Assembly: GCF_006443685.1 (NCBI RefSeq)
Contig: NZ_VFYP01000002.1
Span: forward strand, 1 to 64,000
Length of the DNA: 64,000 nt
Direction of reading: 5' to 3'
Source: Rhizobium glycinendophyticum
GTDB lineage: Bacteria > Pseudomonadota > Alphaproteobacteria > Rhizobiales > Rhizobiaceae
Shown: piece after piece, positions 21,738 through 32,522 of the stretch
Layout of the letters: every line of letters begins with the position of its first letter
Position numbering within the stretch: the stretch's first letter is position 1
Made by a program: the position numbers and the translations under genes
The notes under the pieces: generated by a model
Told to the model about the DNA's origin: nothing
The model's database searches: none
The model's input: only the letters and a program-made list of their open reading frames with translations

Positions 21738-22634
21738 ATGAATGAAATTTTCGATGAAGCTTTGATCGCCCGTAACCGCGGCCGCGCCTGGGAGAAGAGG
21801 GCCGAGGGTGCCGATTTTTTGCTGGAACTGACGGCGCGCGAACTGGGCGATCGCCTCTCCCTCGTCGAGCGCCGTTTCGACAAGGCCGCCGAACTTTTCG
21901 GCGCAACGGGTGTGGTAGCCCAGACAGCGCTTGCCACCGGCAAGATCGGAGATCTGGAGCGCATTGAAACCAATGCGCGCCTGCTCGACGAGGGCAGTGG
22001 ACGCGTCACCAACTTTGAGAGCGTCCCCCTCGAGCCCCAGTCGGTCAACCTCATCCTCTCCCCGCTCTCCCTGCACTTGACCAATGACACGCCGGGCATG
22101 CTGATCCAGATGCGCCGCGCGCTGAAGCCGGATGGCCTGCTGCTCGCCGCCATTCCGGGCGCAGGCACATTGGCCGAACTGCGCGACGTCCTCTTGGCAG
22201 CGGAGACCGAGATATACGGCGGTGCAAGCCCCCGCGTCGTGCCCTTCGCCGATATCCGCGACATCGGGGCGCTCATGCAGCGCTCGGGCTTCGCACTGCC
22301 CGTCATCGATGAGGAGAGTTTTACCGTCCGCTACGACCACATCTTTGCGCTGATGCGCGACCTCAAAGCCATGGGCATGGCCAATCCGCTGATCGGCCGC
22401 AGTCGGAAACCTGTCTCACGCCGTTTCTTCATGCGCGCAGCCGAGCTTTACGCAGAGCGTTACGCCGATCCCGATGGCCGTATCCGCGCCACCTTCTCGA
22501 TCATCTTCGTTTCTGGCTGGGCGCCGCATGAAAGCCAGCAGAAACCGCTGAAACCGGGCTCTGCCAAAATGCGGCTCGCAGACGCGCTGGACCCCAACAG
22601 GTCGCTGCCATCGGCAAAGGAAGAAAAGGATTAA
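21738..22634 (+). CDS. SAM-dependent methyltransferase, NDUFAF5/BioC-like
   Basis: The 298-residue protein begins EIFDEALIARNRGRAW and contains SLHLTNDTPGMLIQMRRALKPDGLLLAAI, the post-II region typical of NDUFAF5-like methyltransferases. The glycine-rich motif I is weak, as often in this group. NDUFAF5 hydroxylates an arginine of respiratory complex I; whether the bacterial protein does the same is unknown. ATG 21738 is chosen over the upstream in-frame ATG at 21666, which would overlap comF. Its stop overlaps the convergent pilin stop. Confidence 0.85.
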   Translation: MNEIFDEALIARNRGRAWEKRAEGADFLLELTARELGDRLSLVERRFDKAAELFGATGVVAQTALATGKIGDLERIETNARLLDEGSGRVTNFESVPLEPQSVNLILSPLSLHLTNDTPGMLIQMRRALKPDGLLLAAIPGAGTLAELRDVLLAAETEIYGGASPRVVPFADIRDIGALMQRSGFALPVIDEESFTVRYDHIFALMRDLKAMGMANPLIGRSRKPVSRRFFMRAAELYAERYADPDGRIRATFSIIFVSGWAPHESQQKPLKPGSAKMRLADALDPNRSLPSAKEEKD

Positions 22635-22804
22635 CCCCAGGCAGCCGTAATCGTCGCCGTCACGGTCTCGAAGACCCCTTGAACCGATGTGCTCAAAGCG
22701 CCAAAGCCGGCGATCAGAGCCACGCTCATGATCGCGGCAATCAATCCATATTCAATCGCGGTCGCCCCGGACTTACCAGCAATCATCTGACGCAAAAGAC
22801 GCAT
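22631..22804 (-). CDS. Flp/Fap-type pilin subunit
   Basis: The 57-residue prepilin has a short basic leader (MRLLRQMIAGKSG) cut by prepilin peptidase before ATAIEYGLIAAIMSVALIAG, the classic Flp pilin hydrophobic segment with Glu at mature position 5. Flp subunits assemble tight-adherence pili. No cpa/tad assembly genes are nearby in the window, so this is a satellite pilin gene. The start at 22804 was chosen by the leader; a longer frame to 22885 is less likely. Confidence 0.85.
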   Translation of the reverse strand: MRLLRQMIAGKSGATAIEYGLIAAIMSVALIAGFGALSTSVQGVFETVTATITAAWG

Positions 22805-22862
22805 TCTGGCTCCTGGCGATCGAGCCGGAGCCTGCCGAGCAGCGCTCCGGGCACGGTGTGAA

Positions 22863-23183
22863 TTAGCAGGCTTGGCCGTTACCATAGCCGTCGATGATGC
22901 AGACGGATCCCGGCGTCTCCTGGAGCACGCTACGACGGATCGTATAACGCTTGCCAGGGTCGCCCTTCGGGATCGAACCAGTGGTCATCATGTCGTACTC
23001 GGCGGGCTCGAAAGCCAGCGTCTTGCGGTCCGTCTTGGAAGCAAGCATCGGTGTCAGGACGAGCGAAAGCGCGATCGCAGCCGTGCCGAACAGCAAGGCG
23101 ATATTCAGAACACCGGTCCGGCCAGACTTGATCGAAGACCGCTCTCTCGACCGTGCGGCCTTCCAGAAATCCTCGTTTACCAT
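22863..23183 (-). CDS. small single-pass membrane protein of unknown function
   Basis: About 106 residues. A basic cytoplasmic start (KAARSRERSSIKSGRTG) is followed by one membrane segment (about residues 25-46, VLNIALLFGTAAIALSLVLT). The periplasmic part contains MMTTGSIPKGDPGKRYTIRR and ends CIIDGYGNGQAC with two cysteines that could pair. It lies 58 bases upstream of the pilin gene on the same strand. I do not recognise a named family. ATG 23183 is preferred over 23195 because GGAG lies just upstream. Confidence 0.7.
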   Translation of the reverse strand: MVNEDFWKAARSRERSSIKSGRTGVLNIALLFGTAAIALSLVLTPMLASKTDRKTLAFEPAEYDMMTTGSIPKGDPGKRYTIRRSVLQETPGSVCIIDGYGNGQAC

Positions 23184-23281
23184 GTTACGCTCCACACACG
23201 TTTACGACGCATGAACAGAGGGTATATTGCGGTGCGGGGTATAAACTTTGTATTAACGACGCGCGAAGAATTCGCGAAAGC

Positions 23282-23695
23282 TCACAGAAGGTCCTGGAGA
23301 AACGGGATCAGCGGCTCGTCGGCCGGCGGCATCGGATAGTCGCGCAGGGCCTTGGATCTGACCCACTTGATCGCCTGACCTTCCCGTCCCTGCGGAATGC
23401 CCTCGTAACGCCGGCAGATATAGAGCGGCATCAGGAGGTGGAAGCTCTCATAGGTGTGACTGGCGAAGGTCAAGGGTGCAAGGCACGCCACCTTGGTAAC
23501 GATACCTAATTCTTCGTTCAACTCACGCACCAGCGTTTCTTCCGGCGTCTCGCCGGCCTCGACCTTCCCGCCGGGAAACTCCCAAAGGCCGGCAAGCGAT
23601 TTGCCCTCAGGGCGCTGCGCAAGCAGGATGCGGTTGTCGGTGTCGACAAGCGCACAGGCCGCCACCAGCAGGATCGGCTTCTTCTTGTCGCTCAT
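23282..23695 (-). CDS. mutT: MutT-type Nudix hydrolase (8-oxo-dGTP diphosphatase)
   Basis: The 137-residue protein has a complete Nudix box: GGKVEAGETPEETLVRELNE followed by ELGI. This binds magnesium and hydrolyses nucleoside triphosphates. Length and the LLAQRPEGKSLAGLWEFPGG context match MutT, which removes mutagenic 8-oxo-dGTP. It overlaps the GNAT gene by 4 bases and follows argJ, a usual rhizobial order. Confidence 0.92.
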   Translation of the reverse strand: MSDKKKPILLVAACALVDTDNRILLAQRPEGKSLAGLWEFPGGKVEAGETPEETLVRELNEELGIVTKVACLAPLTFASHTYESFHLLMPLYICRRYEGIPQGREGQAIKWVRSKALRDYPMPPADEPLIPFLQDLL

Positions 23696-24480
23696 GCCCC
23701 GGCCTTCTTCCGCCAGTAATGATAGCGATAGGCCTCGGTGAAACCCATCTTGGCATAAAGCGCCAGCGCCGGCTCGTTGTCTGAAACGACCTGCAGCCAG
23801 GCTGTGCGGGCACCGCGCATCCGCGCCCAGCGCAGCGCCGTGCTCAGGATCTCGACACCGATGCCGTTTCCACGCTTGTCCGGACGCACGGCGAGCGACA
23901 TCAACCCGGCAAGATCATTGTCCTGCACACAGAGCGTCGCGGCCACTGGGCCCGTCTCTGGATCTTCGATCACGAACAGCCCGGTCGGCGGCTTGATGCT
24001 GGTGATGATTTCCGCCAGCGCCGGCTTCAACGCTGGATCCGTTTCATGCACGGTGATATCGGCATCGACGAAGCGCCCGATGTCATGGGTCGGCAGATGA
24101 TCCATGGTGTCGGGAAGCTCGAGCGTCGTCAGATCACAGGTCATGGTCACGACCTCTTCGAAGCACTCCCAGCCCTCGGCCGCCAGATGATCGATCAGGA
24201 GCTTCGGCGACAGCGGCGTCTGGCGAAACAGGAGCGGCCGGCCGTGAGCCTCGAAACGCCGCCCGGCCTTTTCGATCCGCAGCGCGATGTCGCGATGGTC
24301 GGAGGGATCGAGCGCGACGACACAGTTCAGCCGCTTCGACGGATGGCTGCCGGTCAGCCGCACCTGCCAGCTGCCGTCATAAAGGACGCTGCTCGCGGGC
24401 CAGGCACGGAAGCCGACGGCTTCCAGACGCCGGACGAGCGGCAGGTTCGGATCGGAAACAGATGCGTGCATTCCGGCCAT
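23692..24480 (-). CDS. GNAT family N-acetyltransferase
   Basis: The 262-residue protein has a C-terminal GNAT domain (about 150-255) with the acetyl-CoA loop SLAVRPDKRGNGIGVEIL and the closing LYAKMGFTEAYRYHYWRK. The N-terminal half is family-specific and has no recognised motif. It is one base from argJ and coupled to mutT. Substrate unknown. Confidence 0.87.
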   Translation of the reverse strand: MAGMHASVSDPNLPLVRRLEAVGFRAWPASSVLYDGSWQVRLTGSHPSKRLNCVVALDPSDHRDIALRIEKAGRRFEAHGRPLLFRQTPLSPKLLIDHLAAEGWECFEEVVTMTCDLTTLELPDTMDHLPTHDIGRFVDADITVHETDPALKPALAEIITSIKPPTGLFVIEDPETGPVAATLCVQDNDLAGLMSLAVRPDKRGNGIGVEILSTALRWARMRGARTAWLQVVSDNEPALALYAKMGFTEAYRYHYWRKKAGA

Positions 24481-25721
24481 CAGCTCCGGTAATCGCCGTT
24501 GATGGCGACATATTCCTTGGTAAGGTCGCAGGTCCAGACCGTGGCCGTCCCGGAACCTAGCCCGATATCGACGGTGACGGGGATGTCTTCCTTTTCCATG
24601 ACGGCGGTCGTCGCAGCTTCGGAATAGTCGGGATCGCGCTCGCCGTTAACAGCGACGCGAATATCGCCGAACCAGATCGCCAGCCGGTCGCGATCCGCCA
24701 TCTCGCCAGACTTGCCGACGGCCATGACGATGCGGCCCCAGTTTGCGTCCTCGCCGGCAACAGCGGTCTTGACCAGCGGCGAATTGGCGATCGAAAGCGC
24801 GATCTTCTTGGCCGCCAGATCGCTCTCGGCACCCTTCACAGTCACTTCGACCATCTTGCGCGCACCTTCGCCGTCGCGCACCACCTGCAGCGCCAGATCC
24901 TTGAGCAGATCGTTCAGCGCCGCGTTGAAGCCGGCAAGACGTGCATCATCCGCCTGCTCGACGACAGCCTGGCCATCAGCAGCGGCCGCACCGGTCGCAA
25001 ACAGCAGCAGCGTGTCGGAGGTCGAGGTATCGCTGTCGACGGTGATCGAATTGAAGCTCGGCTCGACGCCGGCCGAGAGCAGCGCCTGCAGTGCAGAGGA
25101 CGAAATGGCGGCATCGGTCACGACGAAGGACAGCATCGTCGCCATATCGGGCGCGATCATGCCGGCACCCTTGGCGATCCCGTTGATCGTGACGGTGATG
25201 CCATCGATCGTGGCCGAACGCGTCGCGACCTTCGGATAGGTATCCGTCGTCATGATCGCCTTGGCCGCTTCCAGCCAGAAATCGCCCTTGGCGTCCGCAG
25301 CCATCTGGTCCAGCACGCCGGCAAACTTCGTTGCGTCGAGTGGCTCGCCGATCACCCCGGTCGAGGCGAGATAGATCTCGTTCTCGCCGCAGCCCAGCGC
25401 CTTCGCTGCAGACTTGGCGGTCAGATCCGTCGCCGCCTTGCCTTTGATCCCGGTAAAGGCATTCGCATTGCCCGAATTCACCACCACGCCGCGAGCAACA
25501 CCATGGCCGAGGTTCTGCCGGCAGAAATCCACGGGCGCCGACGGGCACTTCGACTTCGTGAAGACACCGGCCACGGCCGCCGGTGTATCGAAGGCCATCA
25601 GCAGCACGTCGGTGCGGTTCTTGTACTTGATCCCGGCCGCCGCGGTCGCCATCCGCACCCCACGGATGACGGGCATGTCGGCATAGGTTTTCGGAGCGAG
25701 GGGAGAAATGCTGGAAGACAT
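24480..25721 (-). CDS. argJ: bifunctional ornithine acetyltransferase / N-acetylglutamate synthase ArgJ
   Basis: The 413-residue enzyme recycles the acetyl group in arginine synthesis by moving it from acetylornithine to glutamate. The proenzyme self-cleaves at the conserved ATML sequence, whose Thr becomes the nucleophile ([20 protein letters not shown], about residue 190). [11 protein letters not shown] and the C-terminal [11 protein letters not shown] are diagnostic. ATG 25721 gives the family start [16 protein letters not shown]; the frame extends 10 codons further. Confidence 0.96.
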   Translation of the reverse strand: MSSSISPLAPKTYADMPVIRGVRMATAAAGIKYKNRTDVLLMAFDTPAAVAGVFTKSKCPSAPVDFCRQNLGHGVARGVVVNSGNANAFTGIKGKAATDLTAKSAAKALGCGENEIYLASTGVIGEPLDATKFAGVLDQMAADAKGDFWLEAAKAIMTTDTYPKVATRSATIDGITVTINGIAKGAGMIAPDMATMLSFVVTDAAISSSALQALLSAGVEPSFNSITVDSDTSTSDTLLLFATGAAAADGQAVVEQADDARLAGFNAALNDLLKDLALQVVRDGEGARKMVEVTVKGAESDLAAKKIALSIANSPLVKTAVAGEDANWGRIVMAVGKSGEMADRDRLAIWFGDIRVAVNGERDPDYSEAATTAVMEKEDIPVTVDIGLGSGTATVWTCDLTKEYVAINGDYRS

Positions 25722-25740
25722 GGTGCCTGGCCTGTAATGG

Positions 25741-25763
25741 AAGGCCCGCAAACTGCGGGCCTT
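25741..25763. terminator. hairpin between the parvulin gene and argJ
   Basis: A perfect 10-bp stem (AAGGCCCGCA/TGCGGGCCTT) with a 3-base loop. It lies downstream of the minus-strand parvulin stop and just upstream of argJ. No long T run follows on the minus strand, so termination strength is uncertain. Confidence 0.5.
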
Positions 25764-25795
25764 TTCTAAGGATCTATGTGGAAGGTGACAGCAGC

Positions 25796-26647
25796 TTACT
25801 GCTGCTGTTCCTGCTTGTTGGCCTCTTCATAGCCTTTGCGCAGTGCTTCGTCGACAATCTCGACCTTCTGTTCGCTCTTGGCCTTTTCGATCAGGGCCAG
25901 ATACTTGTCGCGCATGACGAGCTGGCGAACCTGCTGCTCGACGGCTTCGAAGGCCGGCGGGGCGGCTTCGCGCTTGTCCTCGAGCAGGATCACGTGGAAG
26001 CCGAACTGCGTCTTGACCGGGGTCTTGGTGTACGCACCCTTTTCGAGAGCAAACGCTGCTTCTTCGAATTCCGGAACCATGCGGCCCTTGGTGAAGTAGC
26101 CGAGATCGCCGCCTTCAGACTTGTTCGGGTCGGTCGACTTTTCCTTGGCCAGATCAACGAAGCTCTTGCCGGCGTCGAGTTCGGCGATGATCGCCTTGGC
26201 TTCTTCTTCTGTCTTCACCAGGATGTGGCGCGCGCGGATTTCTTCCTGCTTCGGCAGGCCTGCCACTTCCTTGTCGTAGCGGGCCTTGACCTCTTCCGTG
26301 GTCACGGCATCAACGACGTTCTTCTTGAAGAAGGCGTTGTGCAGTTCGCGCTCGGCAATATAGGCCATGCGACGCTGATATTCGGGATCGTCCTTCATGC
26401 CGGCAGCCTCGGCATTGGAGGCCAGCAACTTGACGTCGATGGCGCCGGACAGGGCGGCCACCTTCTTTTGTTCGTCGGGCAGCTGGGCGAGCTGCGGGTC
26501 GAGATTGGCGACAGCGAGGTCGAGCTCGGACTGCTTGATTTCCAGGGAGCCGACCTTGGCGACCACGGCATCCTCGGCAACGGCAACGCCCTGGAAGGCG
26601 ATGAGCGAAACGCAGGCGGCAAGCACGAATTTATTGAGGCGAAGCAT
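25796..26647 (-). CDS. periplasmic parvulin-type peptidyl-prolyl isomerase
   Basis: The 283-residue protein has a signal peptide (cut after VAVA, about residue 24), a SurA/PrsA-like N-terminal helical domain and a rotamase domain (about 135-230). Domain marks are [41 protein letters not shown] and [14 protein letters not shown]. It probably assists folding of exported and outer-membrane proteins. It is divergent from secA with 245 bases between, fitting a shared export theme. Confidence 0.92.
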   Translation of the reverse strand: MLRLNKFVLAACVSLIAFQGVAVAEDAVVAKVGSLEIKQSELDLAVANLDPQLAQLPDEQKKVAALSGAIDVKLLASNAEAAGMKDDPEYQRRMAYIAERELHNAFFKKNVVDAVTTEEVKARYDKEVAGLPKQEEIRARHILVKTEEEAKAIIAELDAGKSFVDLAKEKSTDPNKSEGGDLGYFTKGRMVPEFEEAAFALEKGAYTKTPVKTQFGFHVILLEDKREAAPPAFEAVEQQVRQLVMRDKYLALIEKAKSEQKVEIVDEALRKGYEEANKQEQQQ

Positions 26648-26892
26648 GAAAGACCTTTCGGATGGTGAACCGTTTGAAGACCGTTCGAATCAGGCAAAAA
26701 ATTGTCAGACGCCCCACAAAAGCAGGTCTTTCCCGTGGCCCTGCGCCGTTGACATCATTCGACCCCCCTCTTATCTGTCACGCAACCTCGCGTCCAGAGT
26801 AGTTTCGGGACGCTTTGCGCCTATTCGTCTGTGCTCATAAGGGCCGGAAGACTGGGTCAACGTTATGACGAAGGTCAGAAAGGACCATCGAT

Positions 26893-29595
26893 ATGGTCAG
26901 TCTTGGTGGACTTGCGCGAAAGATTTTCGGCTCGTCGAATGAACGCCGGGTTCGCTCCTATCAGCCTCAGGTGGCCGCCATCGGCGCCCTTGAGGAGAAG
27001 ATGAAGGCACTCACCGACGAGGAACTGGCGGCAAAGACGGTTGAATTCCGCGCCCAGCTCGCGGCCGGCAAGACGCTTGAAGACATCCTCGTCCCGGCCT
27101 TCGCCGTCGCCCGCGAGGGCGCGCGCCGTGCGCTTGGCATGCGTCCTTTTGACGTACAGCTGATTGGCGGCATGATCCTCAACGACAACTCTATCGCCGA
27201 AATGAAGACGGGTGAAGGCAAGACGCTAGTCGCGACGCTGGCCGTTTACCTCAACGCGCTCGCCGGCAAGGGTGTGCATGTCGTCACCGTCAACGACTAC
27301 CTCGCCCGCCGCGATGCCGCGACCATGTCGAAGATGTACGGCTTCCTCGGCCTGACCACCGGCGTCATCGTGCATGGCCTGTCCGATGACGAGCGCCGCG
27401 CGGCCTATGCCTGCGACATCACCTACGCGACCAATAACGAACTCGGCTTCGACTATCTGCGCGACAACATGAAGTATGAGCGCGCCCAGATGGTCCAGCG
27501 CGGCCACAACTTCGCGATCGTCGACGAAGTGGACTCGATCCTCGTCGACGAAGCCCGCACGCCGCTGATCATTTCCGGTCCGCTCGACGACCGCTCCGAC
27601 CTCTACAACACCATCGACGCCTTCATCCCGGCGCTGACGGAAGAAGATTACGAGATCGACGAAAAGCAGCGTTCGGCCAACTTCTCCGAAGTCGGCACGG
27701 AAAAGCTCGAAAACCTGCTCCGCCAGGCCGGCCTCTTGAAGGGCGAGAGCCTTTACGACGTCGAAAACGTCGCGATCGTCCACCACATCAACAATGCGCT
27801 GAAGGCCCACAAGCTGTTCCAGCGCGACAAGGACTACATCGTCCGCAACGGCGAGATCGTCATCATCGACGAATTCACCGGCCGCATGATGCCGGGCCGC
27901 CGCTATTCGGAAGGCCAGCATCAGGCGCTCGAAGCCAAGGAAAAGGTGCAGATCCAGCCCGAGAACCAGACGCTCGCCTCGATCACCTTCCAGAACTATT
28001 TCCGCATGTACAAGAAGCTGGCCGGCATGACCGGCACGGCTGCGACCGAAGCGGAAGAATTCGGCAACATCTACGGTCTGGAAGTCGTCGAAGTCCCGAC
28101 CAACCTGCCGATCAAGCGTATCGACGAGGACGACGAGGTCTACCGGACCTTCGAAGAAAAGTTCAAGGCGATCATCGAAGAGATCAAGACCGCCAACGCG
28201 CGCAACCAGCCGGTTCTCGTCGGCACGACCTCGATCGAAAAATCGGAACTGCTCGCCAACATGCTGAGCCAGTCCGGGTTCAAGGACTTCAAGGTCCTGA
28301 ACGCCCGCTACCACGAGCAGGAAGCCTATATCGTCTCCCAGGCCGGCGTTCCCGGCGCCGTGACGATCGCGACCAACATGGCCGGCCGCGGTACCGACAT
28401 CCAGCTCGGCGGCAACCTCGAGATGCGCCTCGAGCACGAACTGGCCGAGATGGAGCCGGGTCCGGAGCGCGATGCCAAGGCCGAAGCCATCAAGGCGGAG
28501 ATCGCATCCCTGAAGCAGAAGGCGCTCGAAGCCGGCGGTCTCTACGTCATCGCCACCGAACGCCACGAAAGCCGCCGCATCGACAACCAGTTGCGCGGCC
28601 GTTCCGGCCGTCAGGGCGACCCGGGCCGTTCGAAGTTCTACCTGTCTTTGCAGGACGACCTGATGCGCATCTTCGGCTCCGACCGCATGGACGGCATGCT
28701 GCAGAAGCTGGGCCTCAAGGAAGGCGAAGCCATCGTCCATCCCTGGATCAACAAGGCGCTGGAACGCGCCCAGAAGAAGGTCGAAGCGCGCAACTTCGAC
28801 ATCCGCAAGAACCTCCTGAAGTATGACGACGTCATCAACGACCAGCGCAAGGTGATCTTCGAGCAGCGCATCGAACTGATGGACGCGACGGACGTATCCG
28901 GCACTGTCGCCGACATGCGCCATGAAGTCATTGAGACCATGGTCGGCATCCATGTGCCGCCGAACGCCTATGCCGAACAGTGGGATGTGAAGGGTCTGAA
29001 GGAAAAGGTCGCAACCACGCTGAACCTCGACCTGCCGATCGAAGCCTGGGCGGCCGAAGAAGGCATCGCCGAGGACGACATCTACAACCGCCTGATCGAA
29101 GCTGCCGACAAGGCATACAATGACAAGGCCGAGCGCTTCGGCGCCGAACTCATGGCCTATGTCGAGCGGTCGGTCGTGCTGCAGACCATCGACAATCTGT
29201 GGCGCGAGCACATCGTCAACCTCGACCACCTGCGCTCCGTCGTCGGCTTCCGTGGTTATGCCCAGCGTGATCCGCTGCAGGAATACAAGGCCGAGGCCTT
29301 CGAACTCTTCCAGGCCCTGCTCGCCAACCTGCGTGACGCCGTGACCATGCAGATGTCGCGCGTGGAACTGGTCCGCGAAGCCCCGCCCGCACCGACCCCG
29401 CCGGCGGTGATGGAAGGCCACCACCTCGACGCCACCACCGGCGAGGACGACTTCGCCGAGGGCGCCCAGGTGCCTCCGCAGGATCGCAACCCGCAGGACC
29501 CGAAAACCTGGGGCACCGTCGGCCGCAACGAGGCCTGCCCCTGCGGTTCTGGCAAGAAATACAAGCACTGCCACGGCGCCTTCGAAAGCGTCTGA
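26893..29595 (+). CDS. secA: preprotein translocase ATPase SecA
   Basis: The 900-residue motor drives Sec-dependent export through SecYEG. Walker A MKTGEGKT is at 104-111, the DEAD-type motif in [16 protein letters not shown], and the helicase arginine finger region in [16 protein letters not shown]. The C-terminal zinc-binding tail [14 protein letters not shown], which binds SecB and phospholipid, is intact. It is monocistronic. Confidence 0.98.
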   Translation: MVSLGGLARKIFGSSNERRVRSYQPQVAAIGALEEKMKALTDEELAAKTVEFRAQLAAGKTLEDILVPAFAVAREGARRALGMRPFDVQLIGGMILNDNSIAEMKTGEGKTLVATLAVYLNALAGKGVHVVTVNDYLARRDAATMSKMYGFLGLTTGVIVHGLSDDERRAAYACDITYATNNELGFDYLRDNMKYERAQMVQRGHNFAIVDEVDSILVDEARTPLIISGPLDDRSDLYNTIDAFIPALTEEDYEIDEKQRSANFSEVGTEKLENLLRQAGLLKGESLYDVENVAIVHHINNALKAHKLFQRDKDYIVRNGEIVIIDEFTGRMMPGRRYSEGQHQALEAKEKVQIQPENQTLASITFQNYFRMYKKLAGMTGTAATEAEEFGNIYGLEVVEVPTNLPIKRIDEDDEVYRTFEEKFKAIIEEIKTANARNQPVLVGTTSIEKSELLANMLSQSGFKDFKVLNARYHEQEAYIVSQAGVPGAVTIATNMAGRGTDIQLGGNLEMRLEHELAEMEPGPERDAKAEAIKAEIASLKQKALEAGGLYVIATERHESRRIDNQLRGRSGRQGDPGRSKFYLSLQDDLMRIFGSDRMDGMLQKLGLKEGEAIVHPWINKALERAQKKVEARNFDIRKNLLKYDDVINDQRKVIFEQRIELMDATDVSGTVADMRHEVIETMVGIHVPPNAYAEQWDVKGLKEKVATTLNLDLPIEAWAAEEGIAEDDIYNRLIEAADKAYNDKAERFGAELMAYVERSVVLQTIDNLWREHIVNLDHLRSVVGFRGYAQRDPLQEYKAEAFELFQALLANLRDAVTMQMSRVELVREAPPAPTPPAVMEGHHLDATTGEDDFAEGAQVPPQDRNPQDPKTWGTVGRNEACPCGSGKKYKHCHGAFESV

Positions 29596-29625
29596 TCCAG
29601 GCGCAGATACCAACCGAAGCAAGCC

Positions 29626-29656
29626 AGAACGCCCGCGCCAAAAACGTGGGCGTTCT
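29626..29656 (+). terminator. probable terminator of secA
   Basis: The stem AGAACGCCC/GGGCGTTCT has a 13-base A-rich loop and starts 31 bases after the secA stop. Only a weak T-rich tail (GCATTTC) follows. Confidence 0.5.
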
Positions 29657-29861
29657 GCATTTCAAGACAACGGAATCGCACGGCCCAGCATGAAGGCACC
29701 GACGCTGGGCGCAGAAAGGGCAGTTCTGCCGCCACCCGCCCCGACCTCCCCACTCGCAGGTCCCGCTTGAAGGTTTCTAAACCTTTCCCTGCGAGACTGC
29801 CGCAAGGATCGGGACGCCGCATTGCACCTCGCTCCCAATTCCACGAGGCGGGAGCGATGCC

Positions 29862-31067
29862 ATGTCAGCTGTGCCAGGGCGCGAGCATCACTGGGATTCC
29901 CTGCGGGCCCTCTTAATGTTACTCGGCATCCCCTACCATGCAGCAATGGCCTACAACACGCGTGTCCTCTGGGATGTCCAGTCCCTCGACAAGAGCGAGG
30001 CGCTCACCCTCCTCAGCGGTTTCCTGGTCACCTTTCGCATGCCGGCATTCTTTATGGTTGCCGGCTATTTTGCCGCCATGCTGCTGGCCCGCCGCCCGCC
30101 TCTGGACTGGCAGCGCGGCCGTCTCATTCGCCTCGGCGTGCCTTTCCTCACCGGTCTCGTTGTACTTGCCCCGCCGCAGCTTTTTTTTGTCGACCTGAAG
30201 GATGCTCTGACCGGCGTCATGACCATGCCGCACGCCATGGACAAGGCAGTCTATGACGTCACCCATCCCGGCTTCGGTTGGATCATGCATCTCTGGTTCC
30301 TGCCGGCACTGCTCGCCTACAGTACGTTGATTGCGCTGACGCTGGCGCTGGTCAAGGCGAATGGCTGGAGCCAGCGGCTTCGATCGGCAGGAGATGGGCT
30401 AAGGCGCCACGGCAGCTTCGCATTGCCGGCAGTGCTGGTCTTCGCCATGCTCTGGGAAGTCGCCATCGCTCTATCGCATGTCTCGCTGCTGGCCCTGCCC
30501 TCCGCCCTTGCTTTCCTGCTGGCCCATGGCGTCGACCCCTATCTGCGATATCTGCCCTTCTTCCTGCTCGGTGTAGTTCTCCGCGCCGTGCCGGACCTGC
30601 GGTCCCATCTCGTCTGGCAGGGCGGCTGGATCCTGCCCGTGATCGCTGCCGCGTCGGCCATCGCTGCCTCGCTCCTGCGCGGCCGAACCGGCCTTGGTCT
30701 CGAAATCCTCTACAACGCCACCGATGCCATCGCCGCCATCCTGATGAGCGCCGTCCTGATCGGTTGCGCCACTCGCTTCTGGAACAGGCCCAACCTCGCG
30801 GTGGGCCGCGTCGTCGATGCCTCCTTCACGATTTACCTCCTCCATCACCCGCTGATCTATGCCTGGGTGACCCTCTTTCTCCTGGCCGCCTGGCCCCCGG
30901 TCATTGAGTTTGCGATCGTCTGCGTGGCGACGCTTTGCCTCTCCTACGGCGCACACAGCATCCTGCGAAAAAGCCGCCTCGCCCTCTTCCTTTTCAACGG
31001 AGTTCCGCTGCGGTCTGAAATCGCCCCGAAGGCACCGCCCGCCTCCGCCGAGGGCACACTTCGTTAA
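29862..31067 (+). CDS. acyltransferase family 3 membrane protein (OpgC/MdoC-like)
   Basis: The 401-residue protein has about ten membrane segments and the acyltransferase-3 start REHHWDSLRALLMLLGIPYHAAM, where the conserved His and Arg lie. Further marks are FRMPAFFMVAGYFAAMLL and ASFTIYLLHHPLIYAW near the C-terminus. The family O-acylates exported glycans; the OpgC branch succinylates periplasmic glucans. It is the first gene of a possible cluster with a flippase and a FemAB-like protein. The substrate is inferred only at the glycan level. Confidence 0.82.
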   Translation: MSAVPGREHHWDSLRALLMLLGIPYHAAMAYNTRVLWDVQSLDKSEALTLLSGFLVTFRMPAFFMVAGYFAAMLLARRPPLDWQRGRLIRLGVPFLTGLVVLAPPQLFFVDLKDALTGVMTMPHAMDKAVYDVTHPGFGWIMHLWFLPALLAYSTLIALTLALVKANGWSQRLRSAGDGLRRHGSFALPAVLVFAMLWEVAIALSHVSLLALPSALAFLLAHGVDPYLRYLPFFLLGVVLRAVPDLRSHLVWQGGWILPVIAAASAIAASLLRGRTGLGLEILYNATDAIAAILMSAVLIGCATRFWNRPNLAVGRVVDASFTIYLLHHPLIYAWVTLFLLAAWPPVIEFAIVCVATLCLSYGAHSILRKSRLALFLFNGVPLRSEIAPKAPPASAEGTLR

Positions 31068-31127
31068 CCCTGATGTGTCAACACTCACATCACGCCCGTC
31101 CCTGTGAGAAGTATTGCGTTCGTCACG

Positions 31128-32522
31128 ATGACTGTTCTGGAAGCAGCGGAGAAATGGTTGCCCGCAGGCCCGGCTCTGGCCCGCGCGCTGCGTGCTGACG
31201 ACGACCAGTCTCGGGCCCGGCTGATGGCCGTGGTCGCCTTCGCCATCCGGGTTTTGAGCGCCGCCATCGCCTTCGTGTCGCAGATCATCCAGGCCCGCCT
31301 GATGGGCGAATTCGAATACGGCATCTTTGTCTTCGTCTGGGTCCTCGTCGTTCTTGCCGGTAATTTTTCCTGCCTCGGTTTCCCGACGGCCGTGATCCGC
31401 TTCCTCCCGCAATACGATCTCGACAAGGCGGAGGCAGAAATCCGCGGCCTCACCATGACCGCCCGCGTCTTCGCCATGCTGAGTGCCAGCACTTTCGTGC
31501 TGATCGGCATGACAGCACTCCATTTGTTCGGTGACCGGATCGAAGGTTACTATCTCATCCCGCTCTTCCTTGCGCTGTTCGCCCTGCCGATGATCGCGCT
31601 CGGCGACGTGCTCGACGGCACGGCGCGCGCCAATCGCTGGCCGATCGTCGCCATGAGCCCGACCTATATCATCCGCCCGACGCTCATCCTCGTTTTCATG
31701 ATGGCAGCCGTCAGCCTCGGCGCGCCGGCAACGGCCACCACCGCCATGCAGGCCGCCCTGGGCGCTACCTATGTCACCACCATCGGGCAATTCCTGACCG
31801 TGGACCGCAGGCTAGTCCGTCGATACGAGAAGGGCGTCCGCAAGATCGATTTCCTGGCCTGGTTCCGCGTCGCCTTTCCGATCTTTCTGATCGAGGGCTT
31901 CGGCTTCCTGCTCACCAATTCCGACGTCATCGTCGTCGGCCTCTACCTGCCGCCCGATCAGGTGGCGATCTATTTTGCGGCCGCCAAGACCATGGCGCTC
32001 GTTCAGTTCGTCTTCTTCGCCGTCAAGGCCGGCGCCACCCCGCGCTTTTCCGCACTCATGGCCGAAGGTGATCGCAAAGGGCTGGCCGGTTTCGCCGGAA
32101 TTGCCGCCCGCTGGACATTCTGGCCGTCGCTGGCCGTCGGCGCGCTGGTACTTGTCCTCGGCGAGTTCCTGCTCGGCATGTTCGGGCCCGCCTTCACCGC
32201 TGGCTACATGCTGATGGCGATCCTCTTTGCCGGCAACATGGCGAAAGCCATGGTGGGTCCTGCCGAAATGCTGCTCACCATGGCCGGGCGGCAAAAGCTC
32301 TGCGTCGGCGTCTATGTGCTGGCGCTGACCACCAATATCGGCCTTAACGTCACGCTGATCCCGCATCTGGGTCTGGCCGGCGCCGCAGCCGCAACCGCCA
32401 GCGCCATGGCCGTTGAAGCCCTGCTGCTGCATCTGGCAGTTCGCCGCGCGCTGGGCGTCGTCGTCTTCGCCTTCGCCGATCCGCTCGCCCTGATCCACAG
32501 GATGGAGGCGAAAGCCACATGA
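31128..32522 (+). CDS. polysaccharide flippase (Wzx-like, MOP superfamily)
   Basis: About 464 residues with 12-14 predicted membrane segments. An early SAAIAFVSQIIQARLMGEFEYGIFVF matches the lipid-linked oligosaccharide flippase family, and paired C-terminal helices follow. Such proteins move lipid-linked sugars across the inner membrane. ATG 31128 is used; an in-frame GTG at 31104 would add 8 residues and neither has a strong ribosome site. The stop overlaps the next gene's ATG. Confidence 0.82.
   Translation: MTVLEAAEKWLPAGPALARALRADDDQSRARLMAVVAFAIRVLSAAIAFVSQIIQARLMGEFEYGIFVFVWVLVVLAGNFSCLGFPTAVIRFLPQYDLDKAEAEIRGLTMTARVFAMLSASTFVLIGMTALHLFGDRIEGYYLIPLFLALFALPMIALGDVLDGTARANRWPIVAMSPTYIIRPTLILVFMMAAVSLGAPATATTAMQAALGATYVTTIGQFLTVDRRLVRRYEKGVRKIDFLAWFRVAFPIFLIEGFGFLLTNSDVIVVGLYLPPDQVAIYFAAAKTMALVQFVFFAVKAGATPRFSALMAEGDRKGLAGFAGIAARWTFWPSLAVGALVLVLGEFLLGMFGPAFTAGYMLMAILFAGNMAKAMVGPAEMLLTMAGRQKLCVGVYVLALTTNIGLNVTLIPHLGLAGAAAATASAMAVEALLLHLAVRRALGVVVFAFADPLALIHRMEAKAT

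Noticed and set aside
27226..29622. 798-residue open frame on the minus strand opposite secA
   Set aside because: Antisense shadow of secA produced by GC-rich codon bias.
30471..31790. 439-residue minus-strand frame across acyltransferase and flippase genes
   Set aside because: Hydrophilic low-complexity shadow of two membrane-protein genes.
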